Positions 37,589 through 49,744 of a stretch of 64,000 bases of DNA are shown here, piece after piece. Position numbers and translations under genes: made by a program. The notes under the pieces are model-generated. The model saw nothing but the letters and a program-made list of their open reading frames with translations, was not told the origin of the DNA and searched no databases. Origin of the DNA: Garcia nutans (taxonomy: Eukaryota > Streptophyta > Magnoliopsida > Malpighiales > Euphorbiaceae); contig CANTUV010000072.1 in NCBI GenBank assembly GCA_947685225.1, positions 620,001-684,000 of the forward strand. The letters run 5' to 3'. Numbering within the stretch: position 1 is the first letter of the stretch; each line of letters begins with the position of its first letter.

Positions 37589-39981
37589 TTTAGACCCGAG
37601 ATTGGGTACTTGGACTCGAGATTGGGTACTTAGACCTGAAATTGAATTTGATTTTGGTACTTGGACCTGAGATTTAATTGGATTTCACTAACCTTTTATC
37701 AGTTGAAGATTCTGGCTTAACTGGTTGTTCCATTCTTTTGTTCTTCCTTTTGCAAAAATTCAGCTATTTTAGTTGGCCCTCATATCTTCTCTTTGCCCCC
37801 TGCGTGGCAAAATATTTGCAAGTGAGTTTGAAAATGTTTTGTATATAAACTCAAAAAATTAAAAAGGAGAAACTTTGCCCCCTGTGTAGGCTCAAACCAA
37901 AGATTTTTTTTTCATGCAAGCTTTGATTGAAGTTTTTGTTGTCTAGTTCTTCGCATAAGCATGCACTTCTCTTTGCAAAATTACTAGAGCTTTCTCAAGC
38001 AATGGGCTTTCCATGCCCTCTAGATTTGATATCTTCTTTTGATTCTTTACTTCACAGGGTGTTTGTTGTTCACTTTGACAAAGAACAGATAATACAAGAA
38101 AAAAAATGCCATGTGATATGCTCATGTATGCATGATATGCATGAGTAATACTTATAGTGGTTCCATCAACTCACAGACCGAGGTGATCAGCAAAAGTGTT
38201 CTCATTGGTTCCTTTTAGATGCTCATTCAGGTCTTGCATTGGAATGATAGAATGCTTCACATTTATGGCTTTTATCTTCAAGATGTTGAAAACATGAATA
38301 ATGGAGGCCCTAAACAGCAGAGATACATCAATTTCAAATTATGATTCTGTATGTCAATTGGTAGCTTCTTCATAACCTTGCCAGTAATCATTTCCTTTGC
38401 CCAATGTGTCCTTCGAGGTTCGATAGTTCAACATACTCCCCTTAACTTGAAGGCTTTGTATATATATATATATATATCTATATATTTGAATTTTCAATTT
38501 TGAATTTTGATTTTGAAATCAAATGTTGGCTTTGCCAAATTAATATCAATTTACCTCAGGACTTGATTTTTCAAATTAAAATACCTATAATATGATAACC
38601 CTAGTTACCTTACTAAACTCGAGAATCATTTCTATTTAAGCAAGAATTGTTGTGCTTCAGATAGGCACATACACATTACTTGGCCAAAGGTCTCATTGAG
38701 TTTGAATATTATCTATCTCATATGCATACTTATTCAAACTATCTCCACTAATAGACTCTACCTACCAAGAGAGATCAACAGGTCTTTGATAGGCAGTTGG
38801 AAGCAATCTTGCTAGACTCCAAATTCCTTCTATCTTCTTGACATTAATCTGGATCTTGATTGGGACAGTCTTTTCCCTTGCATAAAGTTTAGTACCCAAA
38901 TTCATTTCTCTTCTTCTTTTCCCTTTTCTTTCTCTTTATTTTTCTCACTCTTCCCTTTCTTTGAGTATTTTATCATTTTGTCCTTCTTCTCTGTAGGATT
39001 GTTAAGCATAGGATTTTCAAGAACTGGATGGTTTTTCTCCTTTTTCTCTGATTTTGATCAAATCTTTGATTGGGTTGGACCAACTCAAGTCAAACTGTCC
39101 TTATAAACTAAATGGAAGCCTTTTGCTGTCTTAGGTAAAAAAGAACTCAGTTGGCTTTCTGAACCACCTTTTTAGGTTTTATCTTTTTTTTATCTTTTGT
39201 CTTTTTTTGGGGTTCTAGCTCTAACAGAGTTGTCTTATTTGTACCAACTTGGGTTTCTAATAATGGATGAGTGGAGTGACATAAATCTCCTTTAACGGGG
39301 ATAAATTATTTGTTACTCTGATGTTATCTTGATAGACTGGAAATATTAGGTGAACTTCAACTACCCTTATGGTCTTGAGAACATCAACTATCCTTATGAT
39401 CTTGATTCCTATCTTTGATCTTCTTGCCTCTTCATCTTAGTGATCATAAGACTTGTCAAAAGTGTAACAACAGCTTAGGGTAGGTTGTTAGGATTTGTAA
39501 GCCAATGAAAAGAAAGCTAAAATTTTATAAAGGCTCAAAGGGACAACCAGGGATTGATATTTAATTGGGTGGATACTAGTTGTTGGCTAACCAAACAATG
39601 CCTAGATCATCTCTCCCTTAAATAAGCAGAGTTCAATTTCACCTCAAAAATTTGTCAAAGTATGTTCTAAGACTGACTAGGACCTAGACAAAGGTAATTA
39701 TGCAGGAGTCCTCTCTAAGTAAGCATACATAACTCAATGCTATAGAATAATTCCCTCATCGAGTAAAGTCATTCAAATCATGATGCATAGATATGCTAAT
39801 TTATAAATATTAAGTTAAATTCCTCATTGGTTGAGCACCAAAATGAACAAAGACAAACAAAATTTTTGATGAAAGTAATTTATTCAAACAAATTTAAATT
39901 TGAAAAACACGATTGTTCCAATTAAATATTAAAGAAAGTAAAATTGAAAAGCAACATTCAAGCTAAGGAAAGTTTATTGAG
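37589..39981. other. Spacer of element E, no recognisable genes
   Basis: Between the gag remnant and the truncated 3' LTR I see no pol domains. The stretch includes a short gagattgggt repeat (37589-37690), two ctttgccccctg(t/c)gt phrases (37793, 37873) and long pyrimidine runs (38900-39250). The frames at 37927-38148 and 37943-38125 resemble nothing known to me. Confidence 0.55.
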
Positions 39982-41575
39982 TTAAGCTTCTTTTCCTTTC
40001 ACATCTTCAGTATTTCCATCTTGAAAGGATGATAAAACAAAATCTTCTTCCAATCCTTTTCCTACCATGAAGGTTATTGGTTGTGGCACTCTTTCAAATT
40101 TAGGCAAAGGATTGTTCTTGGTATTGGGCTTGTCTGGCTCAGGTAGCTTACTACTGTCAATTAGATTCTGGATCTCATGCCTCAACTTCATACAATTGTC
40201 CTTTTCATGTCCAGGCCTTTGATGGAATTGGCAAAATGCATTAATATCAAAGTTAGGTGGAACAGGATTAGGCAAAGGACGAGGAGTCAAGGGTTGTAAT
40301 AATCCCTTATTTTATACCTTATTAAGAATCCAAGATAGCGGCTTCCCTAATTTTGAAAACTGCCTCATTCCTCCTTGACTAGTGGCATTAACATCAGCTT
40401 CCTTTTGTGTACTTTAATTGCTAGGCTGATAATTTCCTTTCTCATTCCTTCTTTCCGAAAAGTGATTCTTCTCCCTTTCCCATTCTTCAATTTGCAGACC
40501 AACTTGGAGAAGATCTTTGAAATCCCTTATAAGGGTGTGAGACATCCTTTCACGGAGATTAGGCAGGACACCTCTCACAATCATCCTAATTTGATCAGAT
40601 TCGTCGGGCCTCTTCCTGAGCAATGCAACCTTATTCCTCCACCTTTTCACATAGCCCATAAAATTCTCATTTGGTCGTTGCCTAATGGCTTCCAACTCCA
40701 TCAAGGTTACTTCCAGCTTGACATTATACCCATATTATTGAATGAAAGCCTTGTACAACATATCCCAATCTTTTTAAGTACTTTCCTCTAAGGTGTTGAA
40801 CTAATTTTGGATAATAAGGTCCAATGAGAGCATAAAATACCTCAGAATTTGAGCTTCAGTAGCTCGAGCAGACTGCATAGCAGTAATGTACTGCTTCACA
40901 TGGAGATGAGGATTTCCAATACCATTTTACCTAGAAAAGGAAGGCATCTTGAACTTATAAGGGACCTCCTCATCTTATTCAAATAACTTGTCAATCTAGG
41001 ACATCTCTTCAATTTTCAGCTTCTTCTCAAATTTATTTTCTAAGTCAGCAATCATCTTCTCAACGTCAGACGTCTTGATCTTTTCAATAGTTGTCTTCTC
41101 AATAACCTTTAGCTCCTTTTTATCTTGAGGATCTTGGAAGTATTGAGCCCAGTCATCATCATCATCAAGGACTACCTTGTCTTCATCAAAAGCCACTTCA
41201 CCAACCTTAGCCTTCCCTTTGTCCTTTGTCTTTTTGGCGCTAGTAGATGCTTCGGTATTGTTCCCTAAAATTATAGCCAATTGATTCTCCATGGTCTCAG
41301 CCGGGGTCTCTTTGATTTCTTCCATCTTACCATTCTTTGAATTTGTTTGGGCTCCATTGCTTTTGGTGAAAAAGTGATTGAGTCATTGCTAGATTCTTCA
41401 TTTCCAGTGGAGGTTGGATTATTGTAAGTTTTTGAACTATCATAATCCAAGGATGTGAGCCAGAAGGAATTAATGATATGAGATGCAAATGTATGCATGT
41501 ATGCATGTATACATAAACAATAAACAAACAAGGATAAATAGGACGTTCCTTCCAACCTTATAACTTCCAAACATG
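39982..41575 (-). pseudogene. Gag pseudogene of element E
   Basis: A capsid gene relic of a Tat-type element. From the N-terminus: DYDSSKTYNNP (near 41450), the acidic block with DDDDDWAQYFQD (near 41160), the retrotransposon gag core with NENFMGYVKRWRNKVALL and RMIVRGVLPNLRERMSHTL (40704-40500), and a zinc-knuckle-like CQFHQRPGHEKDNC followed by LRHEIQNLI (near 40230). It closely matches the gag at 58163-59445. Several stops and frameshifts break it, and a small deletion follows RMV near 41337. No protease follows. Confidence 0.85.
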
Positions 41576-42213
41576 AATGGCAAGTCTCTTTTCCTAGGTA
41601 ACATGGTTAACAAAATACCAACATGGGGTATCTTGTTTTCGAAAATTTCTCTTGGATGTTACAACCAATAATTATATTTAAAACTGAAAATCAGTTTATG
41701 ATAATTCCCATTAATTAGGTTTTAATCTATTCAATCTTAACTAAAATAGCTTTTATGCTATATTGGATTAAAACTAAATTAAGAGGTTTATTACAAATAT
41801 ATTTCTCACTTGAAAAAGTAACTAATGATTCATGCAAAAAATAAGCCCATGATTAATAATTCTTAGTATAAACTAGGTTCACAATTGATTTTTGGTATTT
41901 ACATAATTGACCTATATAATTTGTAAGCTCTTTCAAAGGTTGGATGAAAATAATTTTGTTTCTAAGCCCATTGTAAAATGATTTTAGAAAAAATGGAGTT
42001 TGGGCTTTGTATTTGAGTCATGAGAAAAGAATTTTTGATTTGGTATTTAGAAAAGTTTTACGTCCAAAGATCATCTTGAAAAGTTTTGAAAATTGCTTTG
42101 GTCTTTTTGATTTTAAAGAAAAATTTATTTTGAGCTTACAATGTGCTTAAGTCATATTAGAAAAAGAATGAACCAAATAAGCCATGATTTAAACCAAGAT
42201 AAATTAACCATAG

Positions 42214-42402
42214 TCAAACAATATGCATTTGGTGTAAAAACCTAAGGAAAGTAACTAGACCAATTACATGTGCTTTAGTCTTTGGGATAAAAGGCTTAGA
42301 TTCCCATAGCAAGTATATACCAAATGGTACAAGGCTATGAGTGGTTATGCCATGCTCGATCTCCATACCTTGAGTGAAAGTATGGTATCCCTTACATAAC
42401 AC
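42214..42402 (-). other. Conserved 62-codon leader ORF of element E
   Basis: A small frame between primer-binding site and gag reads KGYHTFTQGMEIEHGITTHS and PKTKAHVIGLVTFLRF. Element I has nearly the same frame at 57216-57413. It may be a conserved upstream ORF, or simply conserved RNA leader (packaging or dimerisation) that happens to be open. Confidence 0.4.
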
Positions 42403-42522
42403 AACACGGGTAACACGGGCATCCTAACTCACGCACACGATGCAATCTAATATGATGCAATGGATAATATCATGATAAGAAAGAATAGAATAATATAAAG
42501 ACCAATGAAATCAGCTTCTCCT

Positions 42523-42541
42523 ATCCTCAGTGGAGTCGCCA
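42523..42541 (-). promoter_or_regulatory. Primer-binding site of element E
   Basis: The minus strand reads tggcgactccactgaggat just after the 5' LTR, one base from its end. Related to tggcgactccactggggat at 57077. This site type, probably pairing with a tRNA-Arg, is usual in Ogre/Tat elements; the tRNA identity is from memory. Confidence 0.75.
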
Positions 42542-42542
42542 C

Positions 42543-44876
42543 TGTGAGCGGAGATTTTCGCTCCCACTCCCGGTGGAATGGTTCTTGCGACTTCGACATT
42601 GTTTAGGCTCGAGGCCTTAGAGAACATGGGCCTAAGCTTGGAGAAAATGGAGTTGCCACCCAGAAGGGCAGGGAAAAAAAAAGGGGCTGGATGATTCGAT
42701 TCCTAAGGAATCCCCAACCCCTTAATGGGTTCAAAAAGTTGGGTACGTGTGGGGAAGGTGAGAAATGACCCAACACCCTCATAATGCCTGGTTCATTGGA
42801 ACCGGCCTCCTTTTTAGGTCTTCATATTATAAAATTCTTAAATATAATGATATTATCCATACTACATGCAACAATTAAAATAAAGCATCATTATATTAAA
42901 ATCAAAACAATATCCAAACAAAGCAAATAAATGGACACCCATTCGAGAATGGAAACATGTCTTTATATTGTCCATGTCTAAAACTAAATAGGACACCCAC
43001 TAAAAGGTGGAAATGTGCCCTTTACATTAATCCCAAAAATATAAAATAAATTAAATTACATAAGGTTTAAATAATGAGGTACCCACAAAGTGAAAACACA
43101 CCTCTTACATTAGTACCAAAATAAATAAATAATAATTATAATAATAAAAAAAAATCCATCCATGATAAATTAAATAAATCAAGCATTGAAATTAAATAAA
43201 TCAACCATCAAAACATATAATAAACTACATAATAAAATCTAAAATTAAATAAAGCAATAAATATATAAATTTAGGGTTAGCATCTTAAAATAGGGTTTTA
43301 GAGTTTTAATTACTAAATTAGGGCTTTGGAAAAAGGAAAGTTAAATACACAGACTCATAATACACAAATGAATATTGACTTCTTCAACGAGCTCATACGG
43401 CGATCCCACTAGCCGGTTAGCGGGTGGGGGTCAAGGGAGCAGTGCCCCAGAAAATTTTAGAAACTAGCTTTTAGGGTTGTAGGTTTTAGTGTTGAAAATT
43501 AAGATTTTAGGGTTTAGGATTTAGAAAATAGGGTTTTGAGATTTTGAGGAACTAATATTATTTTTTTAAAATAATGATGCTACTGGATGTTTTAAAGATT
43601 TAGGATTTTGGACGTTTTTATGAAAATAATGCTATTGTGATTTAAAAAAAATAGGTTTGTTTAGGGTTTTAAGCAAACAGATTGTTGTTTTGGCTTTTAG
43701 AAAGGTGTAATTAGGGTTTTAGATTTGAAAAAACATTTTTTAAGGCTATTAAGTGTTTAGGATTTTAACTTACTACCTTTGAAAAATAATTTTGGATTTG
43801 GATAAATAAATTAAAGTTTTTGGAAGAATAATCAAGATTTTGGAAAGCAATCAGGGTTTTGAGACTTTAATGGAATAATTTAGGGTTTAAAGTTTTGGGA
43901 AAAAAAGTTTAGGGTTTTAAAGTTTTGGAAACAAAAGAACAGTTTAGGGTTTTAATAATTTAATCAATGACTTAGGCTACTAGATGAATGAAAAATCTGA
44001 TTTATAAAACATATGATTAGGGTTTAATAATTAATAATTTAGGTTACTGAAAGACTCAATGTCAAAGTAAATAATAGAAACACTTAAAAGAAAATATGGC
44101 AATACTATCGTATGCTTAAACAATTCATGAATCAAAACATAAGAATGTTGTAAATATAAAAAAATCAAAGATTTATAATCAAACCTGCGTCGCGTTGGTT
44201 CCACCACAGTTGACTCTGGCTGAACAAGAACAAAGACAACATTGCTGCCTTTGATGGATTGATGATTGATGAGTGCTATTTGTTGCTGATTTATTTTGCT
44301 ATTTTCTGCTTTGCTATTTTTAATCTCTCTTAATGTTAATTGCCGACACCCTTATTAAAGTCTAAAACATTATTATTTATAGGCCAAAACATCACTCAAA
44401 AACCCTAACCTGAATATTAATCCATCCTTAACACAAATTCTATTTTAATTAGGAAACAAAAAACAATTGAAGACCATGTCGATTTGGTGTGCCAAGATCG
44501 ACATGGACCAAGGCCATGTTGACCTGGGCAACCAGGTCGACATGGCCTTTAGCTCATGTCGACCTGGGCATCTAGGTCGACATGAGCCAATGCTCATGTC
44601 GACTTGGAGCCAAATCGACATAAGCTAGGCTCATTCCGACCTAGGGCCTCCATGTCGACATGAGCCAAGGATCATGTCACGGCCCTTTAAAATAAATTTG
44701 CATTTTCTAAATTTTTTTGACCAGACCATCTAAAAAACTTGGTTTAGGGTTTCTTAGTTGAGTTTGTGCCTTTTAAAATTGGACCGACTTATTAGAAGTT
44801 GTAAATCGGATCGAATTTATTTTGACATTCTTTAATTAGGATCGTACCAACTTAGGTCCAAAATTAAGGGTCTACA
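42543..44876 (-). repeat. 5' LTR of element E
   Basis: The minus strand runs from tgtagacccttaattttgga to the ctcaca end, 2334 bp. It is about 140 bp longer than the solo LTR at 8073-10263. Part of the excess is a GC-rich block at 43385-43460 containing gcgggtgggggtcaaggga, with no counterpart in the other Tat LTRs. The U3 holds the gtcgac palindrome cluster (44474-44668). Confidence 0.85.
44474..44668. repeat. catgtcgac palindrome cluster in E LTR
   Basis: Four consecutive hairpins occur; the clearest is catgtcgacctg-ggcatc-taggtcgacatg, with nearly 12-bp arms. Loops differ and arms show isolated mismatches. The cluster takes the U3 place that other Tat LTRs fill with different palindromes (6395, 10035, 55091). 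Confidence 0.85.
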
Positions 44877-44881
44877 CCCCT

Positions 44882-47806
44882 CTTCATACTTGAGTACCAG
44901 TAATACTGCTTCAAATCTTGATACATATTGGTACTACCTGGGTACATAGCATAAACTGACTGATGTGCTTCCTCTAATATCATCCTCTTCAATCCTGCAT
45001 CATCAGGAATGAACAACTTATCTCTGTACCATAGATTACCATCATCTCTCACATGAAAGTCTCGAATCTCCCCCTTTTGGCAATCTAACACAATCTTGTG
45101 TATCTTCTCATCTGCCAACTAAGCTTCCCTAACCTGATCCAACAATGTTGGCCTCAATTGTAACTAAGCCATCAATGTACCATCATCACAAGACTCAAAT
45201 ATGGCATGCAACACTCTCAACTCAACAAGCAACAAGAGCGAAAAAGTAGTCAAACCTGCCAAAGACTTTCGACTCAAGGCATTAACAACAACATTTGCCT
45301 TGCTAGGATGATAATCAATCAAATAGTCATAGTCTTTAATCAACTCTAACCATTGTCTCTATCAAAGATTCAGCTCTCTCTAAACTCCCAGATACTTCAA
45401 ACTCTTATGGTCAGTATAAATGAAACACTTCTCCCCATACAAGTAATGCTGCCAAATCTTCAATGCAAAAACTATGGCTGCTAACTCCAAATCATGAGTC
45501 GAGCAATTCAGCTCATGTGGCTTCAACTGTCGAGATGCATAAGCAATGACTCTCCTCTCCTATGCCATAACACAACCTAAACCATGATGTGAAGCATCAC
45601 TATATGTCACATATGGTTTACCTTCCATAGGCAGGGTAAGGACAGGAGCCTGAGTTAACATCTCCCTCAGCTGCTCAAAACTCACATGACACCAATCGGT
45701 CCACACAAATCTAGCTCCCTTTCCAAAGCAATCTAGTGAGTGGTGTAGCTATCATAGCAAAAATCTTCACAAACCGACAATAATAGCCTGCCAAACCCAG
45801 AAAACTTCTAACCTCTGTCACAGTCTTCGGTGGACTCCAATTCAAGATAGCCTCAACTTTACTCGGATCAACTTTAATACCCTCTGCTGATACCACATGA
45901 TCGAGAAAAATCATTTGATCAAGCCAGAACTCACATTTAGATAGCTTAGCATACAACTTCTTCTCTCTCAAAGTCTATAGTACAATCCGCAAATGCCGGC
46001 CATAATCTTCCTCATTACGCAAATACACCATAATATCATCAATGAAGACCACTACAAACTGATCTAAGTATGATCTAAACACCCTGTTCATCAAATCCAT
46101 AAAAGCCTCTGGTGCATTCATCAATCCTAAGGGCATCACAAAAAACTCATAATGCCCATACCTCATGCAGAAGGCTGTCTTGGGTACATCTACATCTCTA
46201 ACTCTCAACTAATGGTACCCTGATCTCATATAAATCTTAGAGAATACTGCTGCTCCCTTCAATTGATCAAAGCGATCATCTATCCGAGGTAATGGATACT
46301 TGTACTTGATTGTTACCTTATTCAACTGCCTGTAATCAATATATAATCTCAAGGTGCCATCCTTCTTCTTCACAAACAAAATAGGTGCTGCCCACAGAGA
46401 CATACTAGGTCTAATAAACCCTTTATTAAACAACTCTTACAACTGTACCTTCAACTCTGCAGGTGCCATCCGATAAGAGGTAATGGAAATGGGAGTAGTA
46501 CTAGGCATCAGATAAATACCAAACTCCACCTCTCTCTCAGGAGGTACCCCTAGCAACTCATCAGGAAAAACATATGAAAACTCGGCAACTGTAGGTATAC
46601 TGTCAAGTTAGGACCCCACTACTCTAGTATCTGTCACATTAGCAAGATATGCCTCATATCCCTTTCAAATTATCCTCCTAACTGAAACAACTAAAATAAA
46701 CATGGATGGAAGATGTCTCTGTTCACTAGATACCACCACATCTTTACCATCATGTGTTCTCAGGGTAACATGTTTTCGCTGAAAGTCTACCACAACCCCA
46801 TGCCTGGATAACCAATCCATGCTTAGAATTAGATTATACTCCCTTAAAGGCATCTCAATCAGGTCACCGAGAAACTCTTCATCCTGAATAGCAACTGGAC
46901 TATCTCGATGTACTATCCTAACCACAATACTGTGCCCTAAAGGATTTGTAACTAAAACATCAATCCTAAGGACTCAGAATGCAAATCACTCATAGGCAGA
47001 ATGGATACACTGATGTATGAATGAGTCAACCCAGGTCTATCAATGCAAGAACTGAAATACCAAATAAAGTAAATGTACTGGCTATAATAGCTGAAGCATC
47101 TGGCTACCTCTGCATCACATAAACCCATTGTGATGGCCTTACATCCTCTAGTCTACTCCATGCTGTAGAACCTCCTCTCTGACCAGACCCTAATCGACCA
47201 CCTTTGCCACCATGACCCCCTCTAACACTGGGTCTAGAAGCTGTTGTATATGTCTATCTGTCATTTGGTGGCTCTAGACAATCTCTAAAAAAATGGTATG
47301 GTGATCCACATCTATAACACATTACTGATGAACCTGTCCTCCAACAAACACCCCCATGTGCTCTATTATAATGAACACAGGTAGGTGGAACAAGCCTCTG
47401 AGCCATTGGGGTCGGAGCACTAGCCACTAAGACTGCATGTCTCTGTCTCTGTCTCTGCTATTGTGATGACCTGCCACACTACCCCTGGCTCCTACTGAAC
47501 CTTTAAGGATAACCTTCTCGACCTCTCTTCACTGATGAAGACCCTACCTCACCCTGAATCTTCTAGCTTTGCTCTCCTCTACTCTGGCGGCTATTGTAAG
47601 TCCCTATGCCCTCTCTATACTTCTGGCAGCTGCAGCTAACTGAGTGAAATTCTGATACAAGGAACCTACCACTAAAAATATAATAGAGGGCCTCAGCCCC
47701 TCCTCAAACCTCTGGCATCTGTCAACCTCATCAGAAATAATCCCTTTAGCATACTGGCTCAGCTGAATGAACTCAATCTCATACTCTGTGTCATATCCAT
47801 AATTTT
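44882..47806 (-). pseudogene. Gag-pol relic of chromovirus C
   Basis: Minus-strand remains of a polyprotein close to that of B. Gag core TEYEIEFIQLSQYAKGI begins near 47800. Zinc-knuckle region about 47430-47260, protease about 47050-46665, RT with FIDDIMVYLRNEED near 46020, RNase H with YSDASHHGLGC near 45590, and the start of the integrase (HQSVYAMYPGSTNMY) near 44930. The sequence stops at the E insertion. The gag N-terminus and 5' LTR are lost at 47806. Most in-frame stops I could align fall where B or the family has Gln (or Arg CGA), e.g. near 46210, 45973, 45565, 45395, 45365 and 45160. One frameshift region lies near 45711. Confidence 0.88.
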
Positions 47807-48164
47807 AGAGAAACTAAATAAGTATTTGGAGATATAAAAGTTGTGCATACTTAATATATATACCTAGTGTAAATATAACATATACATATGGTATGTTAAT
47901 TGTATATGTTGGATATATATATTACATACTTAATATATTTAATACACATATAAGGTAAATTTGATGTTTATATAGAAATATTATTTGTGCATATGGGTAT
48001 TTATATTCATTAAATATACATTACATAGACATAGTATATACATTACATAAATATGTACACAATGATATATGTGAAACATAAGTAACAAATATAAGATATA
48101 TACATATACATAAAATATACAATATATATATATGTGTGGGATATAATTTGGTGTTGAAACAATC
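47807..48164. other. AT-rich junction sequence
   Basis: Between the broken start of C and the Tat integrase fragment lies atatata-rich DNA with many atacat and tatgtg repeats and no coding signal. The minus-strand frames here (47981-48295) are low complexity. It may be the site where two truncated elements were joined. Confidence 0.5.
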
Positions 48165-49333
48165 ATGGGAATTGATACAGACCATGATGCGTGGTATGAT
48201 ACTATAAGGCAATTTTTGGAGGAAAAAAAATACCCGCCGGGGGCAACAAAGAAAGAGAGAAGAGCCATAAGGTGGTGGTTATTGCAATACATCACCTTCC
48301 ATGGAGAGTTATATTGAAGATGGCCTGATGGGGGTGCATTTGAGATGTTTAAGAAAGCCTGAAGTGGAGCGCATCATGTCAGAGATATATGCAGGAAGTT
48401 GCGGTCCGCACATGAGTGGTATGGCTCTAGTTAAGAAGATTATTCAACAAGGTTACTACTGTTTGACTATGGAGAGAGATTGTATTAAGTTTGTAAAGAA
48501 GTGCCAACAATGTCAGATGCATGGTAACTTGAATCACATGCCTCCTGAAGAATTGCATTCTATGTCTTCACCCTGGCCATTTGCCACTTGGGGTATCGAC
48601 ATTATAGGAGAGATACATCCGACAGCTTCAAACGGTCATCGTTTCATTGTGGTAGTGGTAGATTATTTTTCAAAATGGGTCGAAGCCGAATCCTTCGACA
48701 AACTGGGTGCAAGTCAAATGGATAGATTTATTGAAAAGAACCTCATCTGCCGGTACGGGGTCCCGCACAGTGTGATATCAGACAATGGGGTACAGTTTCA
48801 AGGAGCAGTTAAGGATTTATTCTCAAAGTACCACATCCATCATCATAGATCCTCTCCTTATAGACCAAAGGCTAATGGTGTGGTAGCAGCAACAAACAAA
48901 ACAATTAAGCAAATTCTGTCCAAGATGACCAAGACTTACAGGGATTGGTCAGAGATGCTTCCCTTTGCTTTATGGGGATACAGGACAAGTGTGCGAACGC
49001 CCACTGGAATGGCACCATTCTCTTTGGTTTATGGGATAGAAGCAGTGTTGCCAATCGAAATAGAAATTAAGTCATTAAGAGTAGTCTTGGAAGCTGAACT
49101 GCCTGAAATGGATAGCGAGCAGATACACACAGTTAGCTTTACTAGAAGAGAGAAGGTTAAAAGCGCTATATCATCACCAACTATATCCCAAGAGGGAAGT
49201 TCAGGCTTAGCTGGGAAGGGCCATATGTCGTGAAACAATTCATGAACAAAGGTGCAGTTAAGCTATCAGACATGGATAGGAACGAGTTTAGTGAGCCAGT
49301 GAACATTGACAGGTTGAAGAGGTTTTATGTATG
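48165..49333 (+). pseudogene. Tat/Ogre-like pol fragment: RNase H tail and integrase (H)
   Basis: The first frame (48165-48318) reads WYDTIRQFLEEKKYPPGATK, the link between RNase H and integrase in Tat elements, and shifts frame before VHLRCL. The main frame 48301-49233 carries the zinc region (HMSG to CQQCQ), the catalytic Asp residues at D100 (WGIDIIGE) and D161 (SDNGVQF), and ALWGYRTSVRTPTGMAPFSL. The expected catalytic Glu of the NGQVEAANK motif is Ala (ANGVVAATNK, residue 196), so the enzyme would be inactive. A second frameshift near 49150 puts the end, LSWEGPYVVKQFMNKGAV to LKRFYV, in another frame. Gag, protease, RT and the 5' LTR are absent. Confidence 0.9.
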
Positions 49334-49360
49334 ATATATAAAAAAAATGGAGAGAGCTCG

Positions 49361-49504
49361 CTAGGTTAAAAACCTAAAAAGGGCAGCCTAGACAAAAGTT
49401 AGAGTAGTCCGCTAGTCCCAAAAACTCGAAAGGGCAAGCTAGGCAACAGTTAGGACTAAATGGGAGAAAATCGTCAATTAGAAAACCCGAAAGGGCTAAT
49501 TGGC
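49361..49504 (+). repeat. Three-hairpin array 1 with GNRA-type loops
   Basis: Hairpins at 49361-49391, 49411-49443 and 49473-49504 follow the Tat integrase. The best one has a 9-bp stem (gtcaattag/ctaattggc), an AAAA side bulge, an inner ccc/ggg stem and a GAAA loop, 32 bases in all. The second has a GAAA loop but a weaker outer stem; the first has a 7-bp stem (ctaggtt/agcctag) and a degenerate A-loop. Wobble pairs are G-T on the plus strand, which points to the plus-strand RNA. Confidence 0.7.
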
Positions 49505-49744
49505 AATAGGAGTGATCTTGTGTATGCTAGCTTTATGTTTGGTTGTTCCCCAATTTAATAAAACAGAATTAATGTTAAAATTTTTCTATGTGCACTATTA
49601 TAAGTATTAGACCAGATATGGATGAAATAAATAAACACAATAGCAAAAGGTGATGACAAATTATAAATGGAAAAGAAGCATCTTTTATTACTTTAATTAT
49701 TTTTCATCCTAACAATACACTTTTTGAATTGATAAATGAAAAAT

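Larger units (their letters stand above)
36947..44876 (-). mobile_element. Gag-only Tat/Ogre-like element E, minus strand
   Basis: Reading the minus strand: 5' LTR (44876-42543), primer-binding site (42541-42523), leader, broken gag (about 41575-39982), a non-coding spacer and the last 640 bp of a 3' LTR (to 36947). No protease, RT or integrase is present. The flanking 5-mers are tccct (36942-36946) and cccct (44877-44881), a four-of-five match. The insertion lies in C's integrase zinc region, right after a conserved MK(R) motif. It is a deletion derivative that could only move with borrowed enzymes. Confidence 0.7.
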
